A stretch of 64,000 nucleotides of DNA from Sarcocystis neurona (lineage: Eukaryota > Apicomplexa > Conoidasida > Eucoccidiorida > Sarcocystidae). Positions 38,681-52,700 of this stretch are shown here, piece by piece (within the stretch, counting starts at the first letter, position 1; each line of letters begins with the position of its first letter). Location of the stretch: positions 3,219,717 through 3,283,716 of the forward strand of contig KL647295.1 of the NCBI GenBank assembly GCA_000727475.1. Direction: 5' to 3'. The notes beneath the pieces are model-generated. The model saw nothing but the letters and a program-made list of their open reading frames with translations, was not told the DNA's origin and did not search any database. A program made the position numbers and the translations under genes.

Positions 38681-38848
38681 CAGCGTGACGCGAATATAAT
38701 AGTAGCTGTAATAGTAATAAAATCACCTTAGTCGGCGTAGCAGCAAAGTTTCTGCCAGCAGGAGGAGCGTCGCAGGATTACTAAATAAGAGCAGGAAGAT
38801 AGGAGGAAATACACAACTAGAAATTTCAGTGTCTCATCACTTAAACAG

Positions 38849-39279
38849 TCATCTAGATAGACTAGCGGCCTCTTTCACTCGTGGGGGATGGGCTTTTTGC
38901 GTATATTTATGCATGCGGAATGATAGTTCTCGGTGTTGTGACCAAGCTACACACGTGTCAAATAGGTTTTCTTGATCTTTGTATATATAGGGTAGAAATA
39001 TACTTATATATATACCTTCATTACCATAGCGATAAATAGGTGTATATGGTTTTATATATATGTATATACGTGTATACATATGTGTGTGCATATATATGTA
39101 TGCATATAGGTACGCATACATGTATCTACTTGTGTATATACACATATACATACATGTACGTATATATACATGTATATATATATATGTATACACGTGTATG
39201 CGTGTATATCTCTCTACACACGTGTCCATATATATATATATGTATATATGGAGTATATGTATGTGTACGCATATAAGTG

Positions 39280-39312
<33 letters not shown>

Positions 39313-39709
39313 GTATGTGTATGCATATGTATGTGTACATGTACGCAAACATGTATACATTTGTGTATACACATATATAGATGTATGTACATGTATGTAT
39401 TATATATGTACGGCTCTCTCTATATATCTGTATATACACGTGTCCACAGTGTCTACACATGTGTGGTACGTAAGCAGCGCCAAATATCGGTGGGCATGCC
39501 CGGCCCTCTCTGCTGCTTTCCTTTGCAGCGGCTTCCTCTGAGGCTCTCTCCCGGTCCACATCTTTTAAAACGGAATCTCTTGGCATTTCAAACTCGTAGG
39601 CAAACGTCTTTTGTTCAAGGAAAACATAAAAACACGAATTCCTTGTCTCATAGAACAACGCCTCATCTGCGTGTACATGCGTGTACCGGGTCACGCTGCA
39701 GGCGTACAT
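38849..39709 (-). CDS. Coding-like ORF interrupted in frame by TA microsatellite
   Basis: The minus-strand frame begins with non-repetitive sequence (about 39700-39465) that follows a CCTGCAG acceptor-like site. It reads DEALFYETRNSCFYVFLEQK and DSVLKDVDRERASEEAAAKE. It ends (about 38985-38849) with NLFDTCVAWSQHRELSFRMH to a TAG stop. Between them about 470 bases of TA/TG microsatellite stay open as Ile-Tyr repeats. The simplest reading is two exons with the microsatellite as intron, and a GTACCA donor-like site follows the first part. The plus strand has a good TTTCCTTTGCAG acceptor inside the first part, so strand is not certain. No domain is recognised. Confidence 0.33.
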
Positions 39710-39719
39710 ATATATATGT

Positions 39720-41015
39720 ATATATGTGTATGTAGGACATGTTCTGATAAATGGAAAGCAGAATAATAGTCAACTAGGTTCGTGTCTCATATATATCTAT
39801 ACCTGTATATGCACGCGCGTCAGAGTACATGTATGTGTGTGGTTGGAAACGCGTTGTGTATATATATAGAGGTGTAGATGTAGAATATATGCATATATAT
39901 GTATATATTCCCACACATGTATATAGATACAAACATATATGTACATACATGTATATATGGATATACACAACTGTCTACATGTATGCGTACATACACGCAT
40001 ATAATTAAAGGTCCAGGCAACCTACGTGATACATGCAACGGCCTGTAGCTTCGCCAGGACTACGAGTAATGTCACTTTGCAAGTATACATATATGAGATA
40101 GGCTGGTCCCCACAGAAGAGAAATATTAGTTTCTTTTTTGCTTTATAAAGTTGTGTGCGTCAAAACATATAAATATATACACATTTGTTTCATACATATA
40201 TATATATATATATTGATAAACCTGAATGCGTAGTACACATGTATATGTATACATACACATACATATATAGGTGTGTGCGTGTTATATAGACGCATAGTCC
40301 CCATATAAAAAACGTATGTAGACATGTGATGACAAACGTAATCTAGAAGTACACATGTATTCATATAGGTATATATATGCGAGCCCACAAACACGTATAT
40401 GGGCCGCTTTCTTGTGACATTCCCACCCACTTCGTGTATATATATATATATATATATATATGTGTAAATACATATATGTTTATATGTGCATATTCACAAG
40501 CCAATGGAGGGAAACAGCGTGGGCAGCTGTTGAGTCCGTGACTGCTACAAGAAAAATCCGAAGATTTCTACAACAAGAGCCTTCACCGAAATGTACATGT
40601 ATACTTTGTGTACATATATATATATATATATGTATGCGTGTATATACAGACGTATTTACATAAGGAGGCAGGTACATATGGGGATGAGAATAAATAAGCA
40701 CGCTATACAAAGTTGCATAAAATAGGAGGACGCATATAGGAAGATATTGTCGTATATAACAACCACCGGAAGCTCGCTCACACACGGATGTGTGTTTTCT
40801 CACGCGTTTACCTGTATAGGCATAAAACGTCCTCTCTGCATACACGCATATGTGTGTGCTTCTTCGTCTGTTTATCTATGCATATCTAACTTGTTCTTAG
40901 GATGTACCCGTATGTGTGTGCCTCCTCATCCCTCTATACACACAGATATAAATTGTCCACAATATATTCATCAGTGTCTCCCTCTATATATACACACATA
41001 CAAAACGCAGCGCTT

Positions 41016-41046
<31 letters not shown>

Positions 41047-41540
41047 TTGTGAAACTTGCCTGTTTGGGTATGGCGGTTGTACGTGGCGCTGTTGTGTGGA
41101 GTAGAATGGTGAAACCCCCTTCTCTTTTGGGGCATTCATCTCTAGTGACTTCTTCCCTCGCGCAGCAGAAGTGTCTCGATATGGCTGTAGCTTACTACTG
41201 ATCTATGAATGATGAATACGGCCTACACACTCGACCTGCTGTCCACCACATTGACATATAGGGAGGAACAGAAGGAAAGAAAGATCTGCGTCGGTACGTA
41301 TTCGTATATGTGTGAACATCTAGAAAAACGTGTACACCTCTGTGTATGGATACAAATTTCCATCGCAATGCGTAGTAAATATATGGTATACATATATATA
41401 TATATATATGTACACATATATATACCTGTATATACCTGTATGCGTGTTCACGCGGATCTGTGTATATATATATATATATGTACGTATAAATACATCTTAA
41501 TATCTCTGTGAATACGTGCGTAAATATGCATATGCACACG
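39720..41540. repeat. TA/TATGTG microsatellite block
   Basis: TA cores at about 40195-40213, 40437-40461, 40614-40631 and 41022-41045 inside TATG/ACAT repeats. A short unique island at 41070-41200 reads MVKPPSLLGHSSLVTSSLAQ on the plus strand without splice support. Confidence 0.75.
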
Positions 41541-41758
41541 GATGGCTTTTCACGCCTAAGCCTGCGTGTGTATTAATCGAGAGGGAGAGAAAACGCAGAA
41601 CATCACAAGAAGGTGGACATGTTTGTCCGGCTCGATAACCGATTCACACTAATACACTTCTCGCAATAAAGATACACAAGGATATCTCTAAAGAGCAGCA
41701 GATGCGTTGTGTATGTGGGTTTTCCTTTTCTGCAGACCTTTCAGCCAGGCATCAGCGT

Positions 41759-43583
41759 CTAGACTTTCCGGCTTGCTTGAAGAAGTATTGCCTCCTGTAC
41801 GTTGAAGCTGTATCCTTTTAGAGAACTTTGTGGAATAAAGTTCTTTGAGCAGGAGGTGCACACGAAACAGCGAACCGGGCGGCTGAGACGCATATGTACA
41901 TACTACAGTACACTTGTACACTGTGTACCGCGTATACGGCTGTAAGCCTGGGTACGCACCTGCACACATCTGCCCAAGACTGTGAGAAGACACAGGCAGA
42001 ATCTGACAGTTACAAAGGTCGCGGGAAAGTTGTTTAGGCAAGAGGGTGTATATCAGTGCTTACACTCATATATCCATGTGCATATACGTATACTCATGGA
42101 ACCACGTTTACACAAGATATATATATACATATATAGTACAGCACAAATAGATCGACACCTGTGTATGTGCCTATAGGTCGTGCGTATAGAGAGGATGATG
42201 TGAAAAATTACGATTCTTTTGAGAGGAGAGACAGTGTGCGGCTCTTTTTGCGGGAGAAAAACTAAGCAAAGAACGGCTGGTAGCAGTGGTAGACATGGAA
42301 CCGCGGAGCTGCCTTTTTGCAAGTGGAAGAAATTGGAGCATCTCTGGGAGGGCAACTGCGATGAATTGAAACGTCAGTAATATTCTGGGTCCATGGAACA
42401 AGAGTAAACACACACACAGCCACACACAAAAACACACTCGCACAGACATTTGTAGGCTCACACAAGAGAGTAAATACACACACACACACACACTTGTACG
42501 GTCAGACACGAAGGCGCTTCAGCTTTGTTACCTGAGAGAAGAGACGGAAAAAAGAGATACTCGTACAGGCGGAGAAGTGCTTCAGCTGTTAGGATGAAAG
42601 AAAAAACTCGTCGGGGATGGGAAACACGAATGTAAAAAAGTGCAGCGCGCAACTGCACGGGCGCACAAACGCAACGACGGTTTCCTTTGCCCCTATGCAG
42701 GGACGTCTGCTGTAGTGCTCCGACGCAATTTACGGGCAACTGCACCACCCTCCAGAGCTATACGTATACGTATGTGTGTCTCTCTGTTGTCTCTCTCTAT
42801 ATATCTTCGACACAAAAATCAGGGCATTTCTTCACAGGCACCTGTAGAGTGTTACATCCGCTTACAACGTGCCTAAATCTCTGGATAGCAACACAGTCTT
42901 TCCAACGGTTAAAGATGCATAGAAATATGTTAAAGTTTGCGTCTGCAGACAAGAGCGCACCGACGACAGAGCACGGAACGGATGATCAGACCTACAAGCC
43001 GTGTGCACATACACATTCAAAGAAAGCAAAACCCACAGTCCTGAAGATGGGCTGTAGAAGCTTGTTTGCCAGAATACTTTTTTCGTCTCGCCAGCTTTAA
43101 TTCCTGCACAGGCATCCGCAGATAAACACTTTCTTCCCCGTAGCATGAAAGCATCCTCTACGTGAACCTCAGACCTTGTTCTCCGTATCGTTATGGATGC
43201 ACGTGGACTCACAGGGAGGCAGTCACGTACGAGGTGACGAGTCGGTTTCCACAGATCTTCTATATTGAGAACGCAAGACGACGTTCAAGTGGCCCTGCGT
43301 AATTCTTCGTGGGGCTACTAAGTTACTTCCCCCTTAGCGTCTGTGTTTCTCTCTCTCTTCCTTTCACTCTGTCTGTCTATCTGTTTACCTACCTGTCTAT
43401 CTATATCTATATAGATATATATATATATATATATACATGGAGGCTTACCAGATTTGCTCCGCCGCTGTCGTTCTCCCATTTTGTATATGTGTATTTAGCG
43501 ATACAAGCCCCAAGTCAGCTCGTCGCAGTACTGGAGCAGTAGCGAAATGCTGGCACTGGCTACAGCAGGGTTTCTGGTCTCCT
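41759..43583 (-). CDS. 3' five exons of an unidentified minus-strand gene
   Basis: Exons 43583-43449, 43174-42996, 42585-42532, 42343-42212 and 41814-41759 chain in phases 2, 1, 1, 1 to a TAG stop. Sites include CTG|GTAAGC, CTT|GTAGGT, CAG|GTAACA and the acceptors TTTCATCCTAACAG and TGCCCTCCCAG. Residues include CCSQCQHFATAPVLRRADLG, SEVHVEDAFMLRGRKCLSAD, EALLRLYEYLFFPSLLSEML and a Ser/Lys-rich stretch, ending SFNVQEAILLQASRKV. The clustered Cys/His in the first exon might bind metal, but the spacing fits no family I can name. The last exon has a competing frame ending HIHNASAAL at 41688, excluded only by phase. Introns are 188-410 bases. It is convergent with nothing and divergent from the large plus-strand gene at 46.77 kb. 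Confidence 0.48.
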
Positions 43584-43899
43584 CTTTGTATACATGGACT
43601 GACACACAGGCATGAGCAAAACAATACGTCCCTATATATATATATATATGTTCGTTTAAATTGAATCAAAAATTTACGCGTCTAGAGGATATTCAGATAA
43701 TTGAGTGATGACTCCTCAGTTTACACTGTACGTGTATTACACGTTCTACGCATATGAAAATCCCACAAAGAAGTCTTCACACAAACGACTGTTCACAATC
43801 TATCCTCGTTGCAAAAGTCGCGGCTCGTCTGGTTCACCTCATTAGCAGACTTCTCCTGCAGGCAGTGAAGTCTGTACTTGCAAGTCCAGGCTTCATACG

Positions 43900-45440
43900 G
43901 CCTCTGTTGTTGTCACCAGAAAAGTGAATATGAGAAGACGAAAGACGGCGGACAAAGAAACAGGTGCGCCAAAGGAATAGAATTTCCCCTGCTGGCCTTG
44001 CGCGGGTTTTTGCCGTGGAGCACTCACTAGTGCTAAAGGACTGAGAAAAAAAGAGAAAAAAGAGAGAAAATGATGTGTCGACAACGTTCTACGCTTAATG
44101 CTCTAGAACATAGACATATACACAATTGGATCACGTTGTGTACATGTATGTGTATGTATGCCGCCCTCTGTGCTTACGCGTATGTTCTGCGAGAAGCAGC
44201 CAGGTGAATTCCTAACCCTCTAAGTATGAAAATAATGTGAGGTTCCACTCCGACTGAACCTATGTGGATATATGCGACGTGTGCGAAAGTAGTACGTGAT
44301 ACGAGATACTTCCAGACATTCGACGGCAGACCGGTCAAGCGGACAATACGTTTGAAGATCCACACAGATATCTATATGTACCTATATATACGTGTGTATC
44401 TCTTGATCTCTTCGTTGTCGCACGGCGGTAGGTCTGCACAGAAAGGCTCGACCCCTACGTTCACTCCTGCGGTCAACGCAACCTCGAGATGACAGCTACA
44501 CATATATATACGCTTGTAGAGATCACATTTTCCATTCCACAGCGCAATTGCAACGACGGTTCCAAAAGCTATTCAAGAGTACAGAGAATCTCATTCGGCT
44601 ACTACACCCACAGCGAAGCACTACGATTAATACACAACCTTTGGTGCTGCACAAGTTCACTGCGTGCACTTTCTAACTTCTGCTTCGCTGCATCAGATAA
44701 GGCACAGATCTTCAAATTCATATGTGCGTTTATGCATATACCTACGTATAAATGCAGATACAACGATAGTAAAGAATTCGATCTTGACAAAGGGTCACAT
44801 AGATGTATACCGCCATAACAATGGCACGTCATTGCCGACAGTCTCCGTAGACGTTCTGTTTAATGCCGGCTGCTTGCGAAATTACAACTACACACGTAGG
44901 CGCACCTCGAAAAATACGACAAAGACCATTTTTTTTCTCAGAGAGGAGTGGAAAGTAAACAGTATACATATGCGTGTGTAGTGGCTGTGAAATTATATAA
45001 ACACATACAGGCTCATACACATATACATATATATATATATATATTTATATATAGAGAGAGGGATCTACTGACATATAGGCACACGTGTGTATCTATTCGT
45101 AAACTTGTGAAAATCTTGATCTAGTGTGAAGCGGTGACTCGGTATGCAGAAGAACGCACTTGACGCCCCGACCCTTCAGTGTACTCAGGCTTTCTAATAA
45201 TAAATACGTACAAAGCTTTTACCAAAGTAAAAAATGAATATAAGTATAAATCCCCTTCCGAGGTTAAAGTGTAGATACGCACAAAATAGGTGTGGGAACC
45301 TTTCACGTACACGCAGGTGCGTGTCTCAATTTTCGACTGGCGTGAAGAAGCTGCTGTGCTGGCTGCTGAGTTTGCAGTTTCTCCTCTAGGGGCGTGCGTT
45401 CCCTAGCTTTGCTATCGAGGCCATCGTCGTCCGGAGCCAT
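43900..45440 (-). CDS. Candidate 5' exons of the same minus-strand gene
   Basis: A possible first exon starts at ATG 45440 (MAPDDDGLDSKARERTPLEE). Other exon-like segments are near 44944-44914 (KKNGLCRIFR), 44876-44812 (LNRTSTETVGNDVPLLW), 44736-44632 (ALSDAAKQKLESARSELVQH, followed by a GTGTAG donor), 44365-44180 (TGLPSNVWKYLVSRTTFAHV) and 44040-43925 after a long CTCTTTTTTTCTCAG tract (APRQKPAQGQQGKFYSFGAP). Phases between these were not all reconciled, and the join to the 43583 exon is open. Plus-strand frames compete in several of them. Confidence 0.25.
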
Positions 45441-46772
45441 ACCACCAGAAGCACCTGTCAGTCACCGCTCTTCCCTTTGGCTTTCTTTGTCCAGCTGTTA
45501 AACAACGCTTCTGCTGTTGTTCCTCTTCATTAGCGAAATGCTACGTGTTTCTCTCGACGTCCCCGCAAAAACACACACAGGCGTTGTCCTCGAGTGCGCT
45601 TTCATCCCTGAACGCATCCACCCGCGAAGGCAACACCGAAACACCTTTTCCATACGAATGAGTGGCTAGATGTCCAACCCGCTAGGCAAAAATGTACCGG
45701 CTGCTTACTGAACTCGTTGCAGAGACCGACGCACCAACATAGGTACAAGCAAAACTATGCAGCGTCTTTTCTGAGGACGTGATCCTACACAAACACCCAC
45801 ATTACAAACGCTCGTACATACAAACTCAAATGTCGTCGGCGGTTGGCGCCGTCAGTTCGCAGCCTACTTGCACACACATTTCTATAAACGTACGGTGAGT
45901 AGCTAGTAGACGAACGCCTTCACGCGACACGCCGATACTGATGTGCACGCCTTTTCGTGTTGACATATTCCTCTGTATTTTCCACAGCGGAAGAAACCGC
46001 ACGTTTTAATTGCGGCAGAATTCCCCTTCACGCACTACCGGCATGTAACTGCCCAGTCAAGGCGTGCATTAATCTCTGTGTTTACATATGTGTATATTAG
46101 TACATATGTATAGAAGTATTTATATGTGTGCGTCACTGCTCAACAAACTGCAGTCACTGTATACGTGCACACGTATATACTGATACCAAAATCGATGTAC
46201 ACATATACGTCAATACAAAAAGGTCAACAGACGTAGGAGCGCACGATCCAGTTGCGGAACACATTGTATTGAAGAAACGGCTGATATTCACATGTGCGCA
46301 CAACTTTCCTTGCTTCTGTACATATGGTGGATGCACTGCTCAGCCGTGTACGCACTGAAGCATATGCGCATGTATATATATATATATACATGTATATACA
46401 CATGTGTATGTATACATTTAGTCGCCCCATACACATGTGTTCATATACATAAATAATATGCGTACATGTGCACGCACAATATATGAATGTACGTGTTGTG
46501 TCTTCCGACGTAGATGCACAGGCGAATGGAGTAGACGCTTGCATCTTGATTCTGGTACGTCGGCGCAGATGATAGCATATGTAGCTGCAGGTGTACGTCT
46601 CTCGAATTTCTCCTAAAAGTGTACGCCTGGGCTCGCGTAGAACTGGCAGCATGTTACGCTCGCTGATGCTGTAGGACGCACACTTTCCATCGGCTCTTTG
46701 AGTACATCAGCGTTTCAGTAAGTCGCAGAAACAGAAAACCACCGGTTTGGGTGTCGCTGCCGTTGTTCCATA
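45441..46772. other. Divergent spacer between two gene models
   Basis: About 1.3 kb separates the minus-strand model (start 45440) from the plus-strand gene (start 46773). It is mostly unique sequence with a short TA run at 46375-46395. Short ORFs on the minus strand (46652-46224, 46893-46654) are coding-like in part but lack splice support. A shared promoter region is plausible by position only. Confidence 0.35.
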
Positions 46773-49700
46773 ATGCAGAGATATAACTGCTGCGATAAAG
46801 CACTGCTTTTGCGGCAGAAGCTCGCGACACATCCGCACACGCTGTTTGTAAGAAACACGGTGTCCACACCTCTGGAAAGATGAAAGGCAGCAACCTGTGT
46901 CACGTGAATATATGTAGATATATATGTATATATGTATATATATGTGTAGTGCTTACTGTGCGTATATGAACATGGGCGTATATATGTGTACGTATACGTA
47001 AACCTATCTCTGCGTGTGGGTGTCAGCGCCGCGGAGAATTTTTCGAAGAATTTGTCAGCGTGTAATTAACGGCAGTATATGCCCAGAGAACAAGCGCGTG
47101 GATACCATTACGTATCAACGCAAACGTACATGTCAATGTACATTTACACGTACGTAGTCGGGTATGTAACATATGCGAAAGGCTGTGTGAAACATATATA
47201 TACGTGTATATATGTTGGTACACCTGCAAACCTGTATATACACATCTGTGTTGTGTAATTCGATGTGTGTATACTCACGGGGCAGATATATCTATCCGTA
47301 TGCGCACCTATACTCACTGTGTTCGTGTCAATTAACACTTGTCAGAGAACGCAATCAGGAACATCGAAAGATTTTTCTCCCTACCTTAATGTGGTCTTGG
47401 CGGAGAAGACTTCTTCAGCAAAGGCGGCATCATCTAGCAGACCAGGTAATTACATATTTGGTTCTGATGAAGTACTCAGCGTCACGCAGCGTCTCAGTAA
47501 GAGATGTTGTCTAGCACTGCAATGCACATCAGCCACACTCCAATACTTAAACCACCGGCGGTGTGTAGCTTTTGAATATTCAAACGTACGTGGGAGTGTT
47601 AATCTTCATCGGTAAATACAGATTTATTCTTGCCTACATACACATTCTTCGTTTCCTGCGTATGAAAATCTGTTCGTACCTCTATGAGCATTGACACATT
47701 CCTGTTCCGCCGGTGTAGGAGGCTGTACCAGCATCTATTTGAATATACGCGTAATTATATTTTTCCACGCACACCGCCATACGCACAGAAATATTAAAAA
47801 TACGTCCATCTACATTTGTGTAGAGGGACCCACTTTTGCGCATACATATGGGAAAGAATAGAGAGTTGTTCACTTGTGTTAATTGTGGCATACAGCCATT
47901 TGAAAAGCAAAGCGTGAGCCCGCATGTTGTACGTGTTCCGACTTCAACCTGAAGGAAGCCTACGTGAGACTTTATTTTGCATACTAATCTGTACTGACTG
48001 TCCTTGAGAATGTGTGTGCGTCGCGGAAACACAAATACGTGAATTTGGTGGGCTGATAGTGATCACACCGCGTGGTCGGGCTGACAAAAAGGCCCTCCAT
48101 CAGAAGTACTCCGTCATTACTTGCGGTTTATGCAGTCCAAGTGTTTACTTTGCGAATGCTTTTCTGTCACGAGGTGAGCAGTCCATCCGAATGAAATGTA
48201 TCCTTCAGCGTCTCTCTGTCACCCTGGCGACTACGTGCGTATACACAGGGTTGCACAGGTACCCGATACACTAGCCAGTTAACTTTTCATCTACTTTGTG
48301 CGTGGCTGCACACTTATCTATACACTCATATGTCATTACCTACATATACATGTCTATGTGCATGTAATGACGAAATACAACAGACAGATACACGTACGTA
48401 TATGTTTGGTGTGCACGAATACGTGTACGTATGTGGTTTTCACTGTTTGTGCGCTCAGGCCTGCTAGCACCCACGTTTTCGTCTGCAGCAAAAAGTAGAA
48501 TGGCTTCCTTAGAAGCCAGTGTGGAGAATAGAAGTGAATCTGCGATGCTTGGAGCGATGTATCTTAAAGCCCCACGTGCTAAAAGCGCGCAGACTGCCCA
48601 GGAGCAATCTTCGAGGTCAACAGGTAATATTGGAGTCACACTTCTGAAATAGGTATGCAATCTACGCGTGCCGTATCTGAAGAGTGGCATTTACAGACAC
48701 ATTCAATAATCTCCACCAGTGGAACACCTTCAGTCATTTCGCATTAAACCCGACCAAGTGCACAACAGGGGAAGATTTAGTCTCCAAGTATCGAGCACCT
48801 TGCGATTTGTTCTGCCTTCTGAAGCAAGGGCCGCGCGTAACAGAGCAATATGCCTTATATTTATATATTGTAAACCACCATATCACATCGCAGAGGAGAA
48901 ATAGGATGCAGTCCCTGAAGCCTCATATTTACCAGCAGGCACCATTAAGCTGAAGAGAATTTCAATTACCCTTACGAGCAGCAACTGTCCTATATATACT
49001 TTGTACGTACAGATCGTACAAACTGTCAAGTTTACAACAGGCAGGCAGGGCAAGGACATGCGTCCCGTTTGTCGAACTTTTTGCTACTATTCAGCCTCAC
49101 GAGACAGAGAAAGTTCCAGTCTGGCCACTCGTTCTCTCCCATAACTCGACGAAAGCCCCTTTTTTACGTAGACGCGCATAGCAGACTCGCTTCCTACTCA
49201 GTTCGTAATGCCAAATTGCTCGTAATATGACGGACGGTGGGTTCCTGAAGAGGGCCATCCGCGTGGTCGACTTCAAAATATTTGCGTACATTAGTATGCA
49301 TTCTATATCTGTAGGAATACGTTGCCCAGCAACAAGGTACTCATAAAGGCTAACATTGAAAAATCCTTTACTTTTGGTCCTCTTCGTCCTAATATATGAA
49401 GACACATCAAGCTCTGAGTAGCCGCTTAAGCCGGGTAACTAATTTATCTTTTCGTGTCAAATGGCAGCCCTTCATCGCCTTCATCACTTATTTGCTTTTC
49501 ATATTGCGGACTTCCTTAACTTGTCACCGTGCCTGCATGTCAAGTTGAGATCGTCGCTACTGCGTAAGAGCTCCTGTTTGTGCAAGAAGAGCCACTGCTA
49601 AATTAGGGGACTTTGACTTCATGCACCCACCTACACAGAGTCGATCACATGGAGTATGTACAGCAAAAGCGCCTACACCCTAACTAGGATGTCATTACAA

Positions 49701-52700
49701 AAAGGGAAAGGCTCATATTCTTTAGTGATATTTTTTCTTGGAGACGCGTTCTGCTGCTTCCCCTCTAACTCTGCTAATAGTCCTGCAGATATTTAGTTGT
49801 TCGTGGTGAGCCACTCCGACATCATGAATGTGGACACGAAGTACAGTAAATATTCAATGTTCCGAAAGAGGGCCACCGACAGACATTTCGTGCTGGTCTT
49901 TTCCAGGGATAGCAGGAGGGTTTTCAACTTCTACCAACAGAAGTATTTTGACTTGACTCAGCGTGCGGTGTTTAAACGAATTTCATGTACGGCCCAGGAT
50001 GAAAAATTCACAAGCAGCTTGCCTTCATATGTGGATATACACACAGTGTGTAAGTGGCTACGCATTTGCACCTAAGCAGCCTCTGCCCGGCCATGAGTAC
50101 ACTAATTTAAACGACGAGTGTCCGCGTGGGTAGTCGATAACTTGACACGAACTCGTGTGTGTGTGCGCACTCGTTCATGTAAACGCAGGTATATAGTTTT
50201 ATATGACACAGCAGTCCTCCCCAGCGGAACGTTAGTGAATTTTTGTCACCTATTCAACCACTTCTCATTCTAAAGATACGTATATATACAGATACGTATA
50301 TATATATATACACACATATGCGCACGTACCACACTGCTTGCACATACACATTCTTATGAAGAAGCCGGTACGGAATACTAGAGGAGACGTGCTGGGGTTC
50401 AAATTTTTGAATCTTGTAACTATTTGTCAGTTCCAATGGTGCCCTGATTTTTGCAGATGCAACTCCTTCTCAGACGTCTGCTTCTTCCTCCTCTTCTTTC
50501 TACCCAGGAGGGGGAGAGAACTCCTTTTCTTCGTCCGTGTATGGAAGTTCTATACCAGCCCTTCGTGCCTGCAGCAACCACAACCGCTTAGTGCCCGTAT
50601 ACTTGAAGAGGTACAGACTTGCACATCAGTGAGAAAAAAAAAATCACACAAGTACCTCCCTCTTCTGTCAAACACCAAGCCCTGACTTCACACGACTGAA
50701 CAGGCCTTCAAATGCCTATGTCTACAGGCGTGCATACATGTACGCAGAAGATTTTACGTGGAGTTACGCGCGCTGCGGTGTATCTTCCACAGTGTATAGG
50801 TCCGTGTGTTGGTATGTAGGGGACTATTTAGGTATATACATGATATGTCAGCGTGTCTGCCTGTCTGAACGCATAGACATGCATGTGTAGTTACACATGT
50901 AGCGGAAGAGATACGGTGTCCGCAGGTGGAAGCTCCACCAGCAGGGAGGTATCTTTGTGTAGAGGTGCAGAGTGTCTCGTGTAGGAAAATCATAGACACT
51001 CAGCACAAAGCTGTCGGGCGCACCAATACACCGCAAGACCACCAGGAGCTGGAGAAGAGTTGTAGTTGATCTTCTGCAGGCGGGTCCGCGGAACCGCTCA
51101 TGGTGGGTCTGCGGACCCGCTCATAATAGCGTAAATACTAGAGTATCAGCGTTCCTCATCAACAGATTTAGTATTCCGCCAGAGTCGGTACAGAACTGCA
51201 GAAAAAGGCTTCACGCAACAGTGTACTGATGAGTACAACAGCAGTAAGGCAGTGAAAAATGTTTTTCACAAGATGGTTTATTCTGTTCACTCACCGGTAG
51301 CTCGTGGGGACCAGGTATATTTGCTGTAGCTGTGCTACTGCACTGGCCGCTGCCGCTGCTTTTGTGGAAGGATGCCGCTGCTGCTGGTGACTGCAACTCT
51401 TGCTGCTGCAGCGCTAGATGGCAGTTGCAACAGAGTAAAGCTACGTATTACCTGAGAGGTATTGAAATAAATAGTGTGGTTCGATCCAATACGATCAAGC
51501 ACCGAATGCAAAAATACGTGACGAGGCCGCCACGTTGCACCGCAATTGCTAAATTGCGAATTTAGCAATTCGCACTGTTGAAAAATATTACACAGGGCAA
51601 AATATCTGGTGCGACCCAGAAGAGTACCTGCAGACAAAGCAGCGACACCTTGTAGTTGTGTGTAAACTCTTAGCTGGGAGCAGTTTAAAACAGAACATTT
51701 CAGCAACGTTGCCTATACTGCTCGAATTCATCATATCGCACACTGCAGAAGAAATTGGCACTCGGAACAAGAGTGACGGGTTTGCATTGGTGACAGCTAT
51801 TTCGTGTTCTACAGTGCGCGGACAACCACGTAAGGCTTTGCTGCGGTGACGCTGACAGCACGGACGGTGCACGTTTATAGCGCGGTTGCTTCTGCCAGCT
51901 GTTCGACTTGTAAAGGGCTGTGTACACGTGCGCAGGTCAGCTATGCGTTTGTTTATATACAGATCCACATATGTATATATATTTGTATTCAATACTACCG
52001 GTTCTAGGTGAAAAAAGAGCTGTGTACGCGTACACGTATGTATTTCGCATATGTTTATATGCATACATATATATGTGTATGCATATATATATACCCTCTT
52101 AATTTGCTTTTATGCATGTAACCATGTGTAGTGACGAGTGCACGTGTGTGCATCAGATACCAGAAGCAGGGTGTACGTGTGAATCTCTGTACACGGCTGT
52201 GTCTCGAGAGCTGGTAACGGGTACGCCGTACACGTCAGGGAGAGATTTATATGAGTGCTGTGGCACCATATTTCGCATAAGTGGCGCTTTTGGGGTAGTT
52301 GATGAAAGTGAAGACACACAGTCGCAGATCCCCAGCAGCTGTCCGCCAACGTCGTGCACTGCTATGCTTTTAGTCCACAACTCAGTTGATCAGCCTGTCT
52401 TTCCTAGAACTGAAAAGGCACTAAGCAGTGCTGAAAGGGAATGTGCAGGGATTCGTGGGTATATCGGATATGTGCTTCCCTACATAGACAACACATTCTT
52501 TGATACATGTTGATCCCCATACGCTCTAATGGAAGTTCATTAGATATGTGCCTACATACGTAGACAACACATTCTTTGATACATGTTGTTCCCGGTACGC
52601 GTTAATGTAGAATCAGAACTGTGTATTTGGATATCTCTGTGTGCCACCGACTGCACCTGCTTATTTCCACGGTGCATGCTCTGCTTGTAAGTAAAAACTC

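Noticed and set aside
41736..41796. Plus-strand exon FSQASASRLSGLLEEVLPP with a GTACGT donor
   Set aside because: Opposite the last exon of a five-exon minus-strand chain with consistent phases.
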